A stretch of 8,507 bases of DNA, from positions 1 through 8,507 of the forward strand of contig JAEWOJ010000041.1 in assembly GCA_023399815.1 (NCBI GenBank), in the 5' to 3' direction. Positions 6,858 to 8,507 of the stretch are shown here, one piece after another. The number at the start of each line of letters is the position of its first letter. Positions within the stretch are counted from its first letter, which is position 1. Made by a program: the position numbers and the translations under genes. The notes beneath the pieces are model-generated. The model worked only from the letters and a program-made list of their open reading frames with translations, was not told the DNA's origin and searched no databases. This stretch comes from Pseudomonadota bacterium (GTDB lineage Bacteria; Pseudomonadota; Gammaproteobacteria; Xanthomonadales; Xanthomonadaceae).

Positions 6858-6940
6858 AGCCTGAATTGCGGTGGCCAATTCTAACGGTTGGCCATGGCCT
6901 TTGCACAGCGGCAGATGAATGATGCTGCAAAGCAGCATGA
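6831..6940 (-). ncRNA. Candidate small RNA or ndk attenuator leader
   Basis: Three stem-loops follow one another on the minus strand. The first is 6938-6932 with 6928-6922 (7 bp, 3-base loop). The second is 6894-6888 with 6878-6872 (TGGCCAA/TTGGCCA, 7 bp, 9-base loop). The third is the terminator at 6857-6831 with its six-T tail. This is the form of a roughly 110-base small RNA, or of a structured ndk leader with premature termination. No convincing promoter was found: TAGAAT at 6883-6878 resembles a -10 box but lacks a good -35. I recognise no RNA family. The hairpins are visible; the RNA is inferred. Confidence 0.3.
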
Positions 6941-6966
6941 CCAGGGTCTACCGTCGGGCGTAGCAT
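6937..6966 (+). promoter_or_regulatory. Possible promoter of the TetR-family gene
   Basis: ATGACC (6937-6942, four of six to TTGACA) and TAGCAT (6961-6966, four of six to TATAAT) are 18 bases apart. Transcription would start near 6973, inside the palindromic operator candidate. Both boxes are weak, so this is a suggestion only. Confidence 0.35.
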
Positions 6967-6967
6967 C

Positions 6968-6985
6968 CAAACAATCGTTTGATTG
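6968..6985. promoter_or_regulatory. Overlapping palindromes, likely operator of the PsrA-like regulator
   Basis: CAAAC-AATC-GTTTG (6968-6981) fits the motif known for PsrA of Pseudomonas, (C/G)AAAC-N2-4-GTTT(G/C). A second inverted repeat, CAATC-GTTT-GATTG (6972-6985), overlaps it with a shift of 4 bases. The site ends 11 bases before the regulator's ATG and covers the predicted transcription start, which suits autorepression. The symmetry is read directly; the binding protein is inferred. Confidence 0.6.
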
Positions 6986-6996
6986 ACTTGGTCGCC

Positions 6997-7650
6997 ATGG
7001 GAAAACCCGCCAGCTTCTCCACCAAGGACCGCATCCTGGGCGCGGCCGAGGAACTGTTCGCGCAATACGGCTTCGCCGGCACCTCGCTGCGGCAGGTGAC
7101 CAGCCACGCCGACGTCAACATCGCCGCGGTCAACTACCACTTCGGCTCCAAGGAAAACCTGGTCAACGAGGTGTTCCGCCGGCGCATGGACGAGATGACC
7201 GCCGCCCGCCTGGACCAGCTGGAACAGGCCCGCGCCGCCCGTCCGGGCGACCTGCGCGCGGTGCTGGCCGCCTTCGTCGAGCCGGCCCTGGCCATGGCCC
7301 AGGACCGCCAGAGCGGCGGCGCCTTCGTGCGGGTGATCGCCCGCGCCTATGCCGAGAAGAACGACAACCTGCGCAAGTTCCTGTCCGACCACTACGGCCA
7401 CGTGCTGCGCGAGTTCGGCAAGGCCATCGGCGCCTGCGTGCCCGGCCTGAGCAAGGAAGAACTGTACTGGCGGCTGGATTTCCTGGCCGGCGCGCTGACC
7501 TATGCGATGGCCGACTTCGGCCTGATCAAGCGCCCGCACGGCATCAGCGAGGCCGCCCACCGCAGCAAGGCCGCCTACGAGCTGATCCATTTCGCCGAGG
7601 CCGGGTTCCGTGCCAGCGCCCATGGCGCCACGCCCCCGGCTTCCCCCTGA
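6997..7650 (+). CDS. PsrA-like TetR-family regulator of fatty-acid degradation
   Basis: The 217-residue product has a TetR-type N-terminal DNA-binding domain (about 10-58). RILGAAEELFAQYGFAGTSL gives the first helices and VNIAAVNYHFGSKENLV (40-56) the recognition helix and its anchor. The larger helical C-terminal part should bind the ligand and dimerise. The NIAAVNYHFGSK region resembles PsrA of Pseudomonas, which senses long-chain fatty acids and represses fadBA5. The next gene, 31 bases downstream, is a beta-oxidation enzyme, and a PsrA-type palindrome lies just upstream, so a repressor relieved by fatty acids or acyl-CoA is the likely role. The ATG at 6997 is preferred although no Shine-Dalgarno sequence is visible; the frame extends back only to a TTG at 6979 inside the palindrome. 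I recall a TetR-like regulator beside beta-oxidation genes in S. maltophilia tied to fatty acids and quorum sensing, but could not verify orthology. Confidence 0.85.
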   Translation: MGKPASFSTKDRILGAAEELFAQYGFAGTSLRQVTSHADVNIAAVNYHFGSKENLVNEVFRRRMDEMTAARLDQLEQARAARPGDLRAVLAAFVEPALAMAQDRQSGGAFVRVIARAYAEKNDNLRKFLSDHYGHVLREFGKAIGACVPGLSKEELYWRLDFLAGALTYAMADFGLIKRPHGISEAAHRSKAAYELIHFAEAGFRASAHGATPPASP

Positions 7651-7681
7651 TTCCACCCGGTACCAACAAAGGTCCTACACC

Positions 7682-8507
7682 ATGTCCAATTCCCTGCTGA
7701 TCCGCCGCGCCGCCGTGCTGGGTGCCGGCGTCATGGGTGCCCAGATCGCCGCCCACCTCACCAATGCCGGCGTCGACACCGTGCTGTTCGACCTGCCCGC
7801 CAAGGACGGTCCGGCCGACGGCATCGTGCTGAAGGCCATCGCCAACCTCGGCAAGCTCAGCCCTGCCCCGCTGGCCGGCAAGTCGCTGGCCGAGGCCATC
7901 ACCCCGGCCAACTACGAGACCGGCCTGGAGCAGCTCAAGGACTGCGACCTGATCATCGAGGCCATCGCCGAGCGCATGGACTGGAAGCAGGACCTCTACA
8001 AGACGATCGCCCCGTTCGTGAACGAGCACGCGGTGCTGGCTTCCAACACCTCGGGCCTGGGCATCAACAAGCTGGCCGACGTGCTGCCCGAGCAGCTGCG
8101 CCATCGTTTCTGCGGCGTGCACTTCTTCAACCCGCCGCGCTACATGCACCTGGCCGAGCTGATCCCGGCCAACACCACCGACAAGGCGGTGCTGGAAGGC
8201 CTGGAAACCTTCCTGACCACCACCCTGGGCAAGGGCGTGGTGTACGCCAAGGACACCCCGAACTTCATCGGCAACCGCATCGGCGTGTTCTCGATCCTGT
8301 CGACCATCCACCACACCCAGCAGTTCGGCCTGGGCTTCGATGAAGTGGACGGCCTGACCGGCCCGCTGGTCGGCCGCCCGAAGTCGGCCACCTACCGCAC
8401 CTCCGACGTGGTCGGCCTGGACACCATGGCCCACGTCATCAAGACCATGGGCGATACCCTGCCAAACGACCCGTGGCATGAATTCTTCAAGTCGCCGAAG
8501 TGGCTGG
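7682..8507 (+). CDS. 3-hydroxyacyl-CoA dehydrogenase, N-terminal part (FadN-like; truncated by window end)
   Basis: This is the first 275 codons of a beta-oxidation enzyme that oxidises L-3-hydroxyacyl-CoA to 3-ketoacyl-CoA with NAD. The NAD-binding Rossmann motif is at the N-terminus (LGAGVMG, 13-19), then IIEAIAERMDWKQDLY (91-106), ASNTSGLGI (120-128) and the catalytic motif HFFNPP with H147 and E159, 12 residues apart as in FadB. TPNFIGNRIG (192-201) marks the move to the C-terminal domain, and GRPKSATYRTSDVVGLDT (231-248) is typical of large multifunctional proteins. The dehydrogenase domain comes first, unlike E. coli FadB where hydratase leads, so a FadN-type order with a C-terminal enoyl-CoA hydratase is expected beyond the window. 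AAAGG (7668-7672) lies 9 bases before the ATG. It probably forms an operon with the regulator, and a thiolase gene may follow. The frame has no stop to the window end. Confidence 0.93.
   Translation, partial: MSNSLLIRRAAVLGAGVMGAQIAAHLTNAGVDTVLFDLPAKDGPADGIVLKAIANLGKLSPAPLAGKSLAEAITPANYETGLEQLKDCDLIIEAIAERMDWKQDLYKTIAPFVNEHAVLASNTSGLGINKLADVLPEQLRHRFCGVHFFNPPRYMHLAELIPANTTDKAVLEGLETFLTTTLGKGVVYAKDTPNFIGNRIGVFSILSTIHHTQQFGLGFDEVDGLTGPLVGRPKSATYRTSDVVGLDTMAHVIKTMGDTLPNDPWHEFFKSPKWL

Noticed and set aside
6789..6938. 50-residue N-terminal extension of ndk
   Set aside because: The frame is open, but it runs through the terminator hairpin, is not part of the family, and GGAG marks the internal ATG as the start.
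6979..6996. TTG start for the TetR-family gene
   Set aside because: It lies inside the operator palindrome and has no ribosome-binding site; the ATG at 6997 is adopted.
6856..7656. 266-codon minus-strand frame opposite the TetR-family gene
   Set aside because: It is antisense to a gene with a clear HTH; Gly/Ala/Val/Gln-rich product typical of a reverse shadow.
7544..8479. 311-codon minus-strand frame opposite the dehydrogenase
   Set aside because: It covers the dehydrogenase motifs in antisense and has no recognisable domain.
1..8507. Mobile element, CRISPR, defence or secondary-metabolite system
   Set aside because: No spaced direct repeats, transposase, integrase, tRNA-flanked insertion or composition break was seen. 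All long genes are conserved housekeeping or metabolic genes.

Overview
The window looks like ordinary chromosomal DNA from a GC-rich gammaproteobacterium of the Xanthomonadaceae, most likely Stenotrophomonas or a close relative. Three things point there: the gene order ndk-rlmN-pilF-rodZ-yfgM-bamB-der, the third-position GC bias, and a REP-like repeat pair starting with GTAG at positions 13-86 that matches what I know of the S. maltophilia GTAG (SMAG) elements. The genus is an inference; no 16S rRNA or other decisive marker is present.

Positions 1-139 hold the inverted pair of REP-like hairpins and, beside it, a strong intrinsic terminator (103-131) that ends the minus-strand cluster. Positions 140-6788 carry seven closely packed minus-strand genes. 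Read in transcription order they are ndk (nucleoside diphosphate kinase), rlmN (23S rRNA/tRNA m2A methyltransferase), pilF/pilW (type IV pilus lipoprotein with TPRs), rodZ (membrane-bound HTH protein of the cell-shape system), a yfgM-like membrane TPR protein, bamB (outer-membrane beta-barrel assembly lipoprotein) and der (ribosome-assembly GTPase). Spacings run from a 35-base overlap to 58 bases, so they may be one operon or a few overlapping ones. The ispG and hisS genes that sit between rodZ and yfgM in E. coli are absent.

Positions 6789-6996 form a divergent intergenic region and are the least explained part of the window. It has a small hairpin just upstream of the ndk ribosome-binding site, a textbook intrinsic terminator pointing toward ndk, two further stem-loops, and a pair of overlapping palindromes in front of the plus-strand regulator. 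The terminator has no obvious gene to terminate. It could be an attenuator in the ndk leader or the end of an unannotated small RNA.

Positions 6997-8507 (plus strand) carry a PsrA-like TetR-family regulator followed after 31 bases by the start of a fatty-acid beta-oxidation enzyme (3-hydroxyacyl-CoA dehydrogenase), which runs off the end. The palindrome CAAAC-N4-GTTTG upstream of the regulator fits the motif described for Pseudomonas PsrA, so the likely model is an autorepressed operon induced by fatty acyl ligands.

I see no tRNA, rRNA, CRISPR array, insertion sequence, prophage or defence system. Most of the window is conserved housekeeping sequence. The points worth attention are regulatory and lie mainly in 6789-6996.
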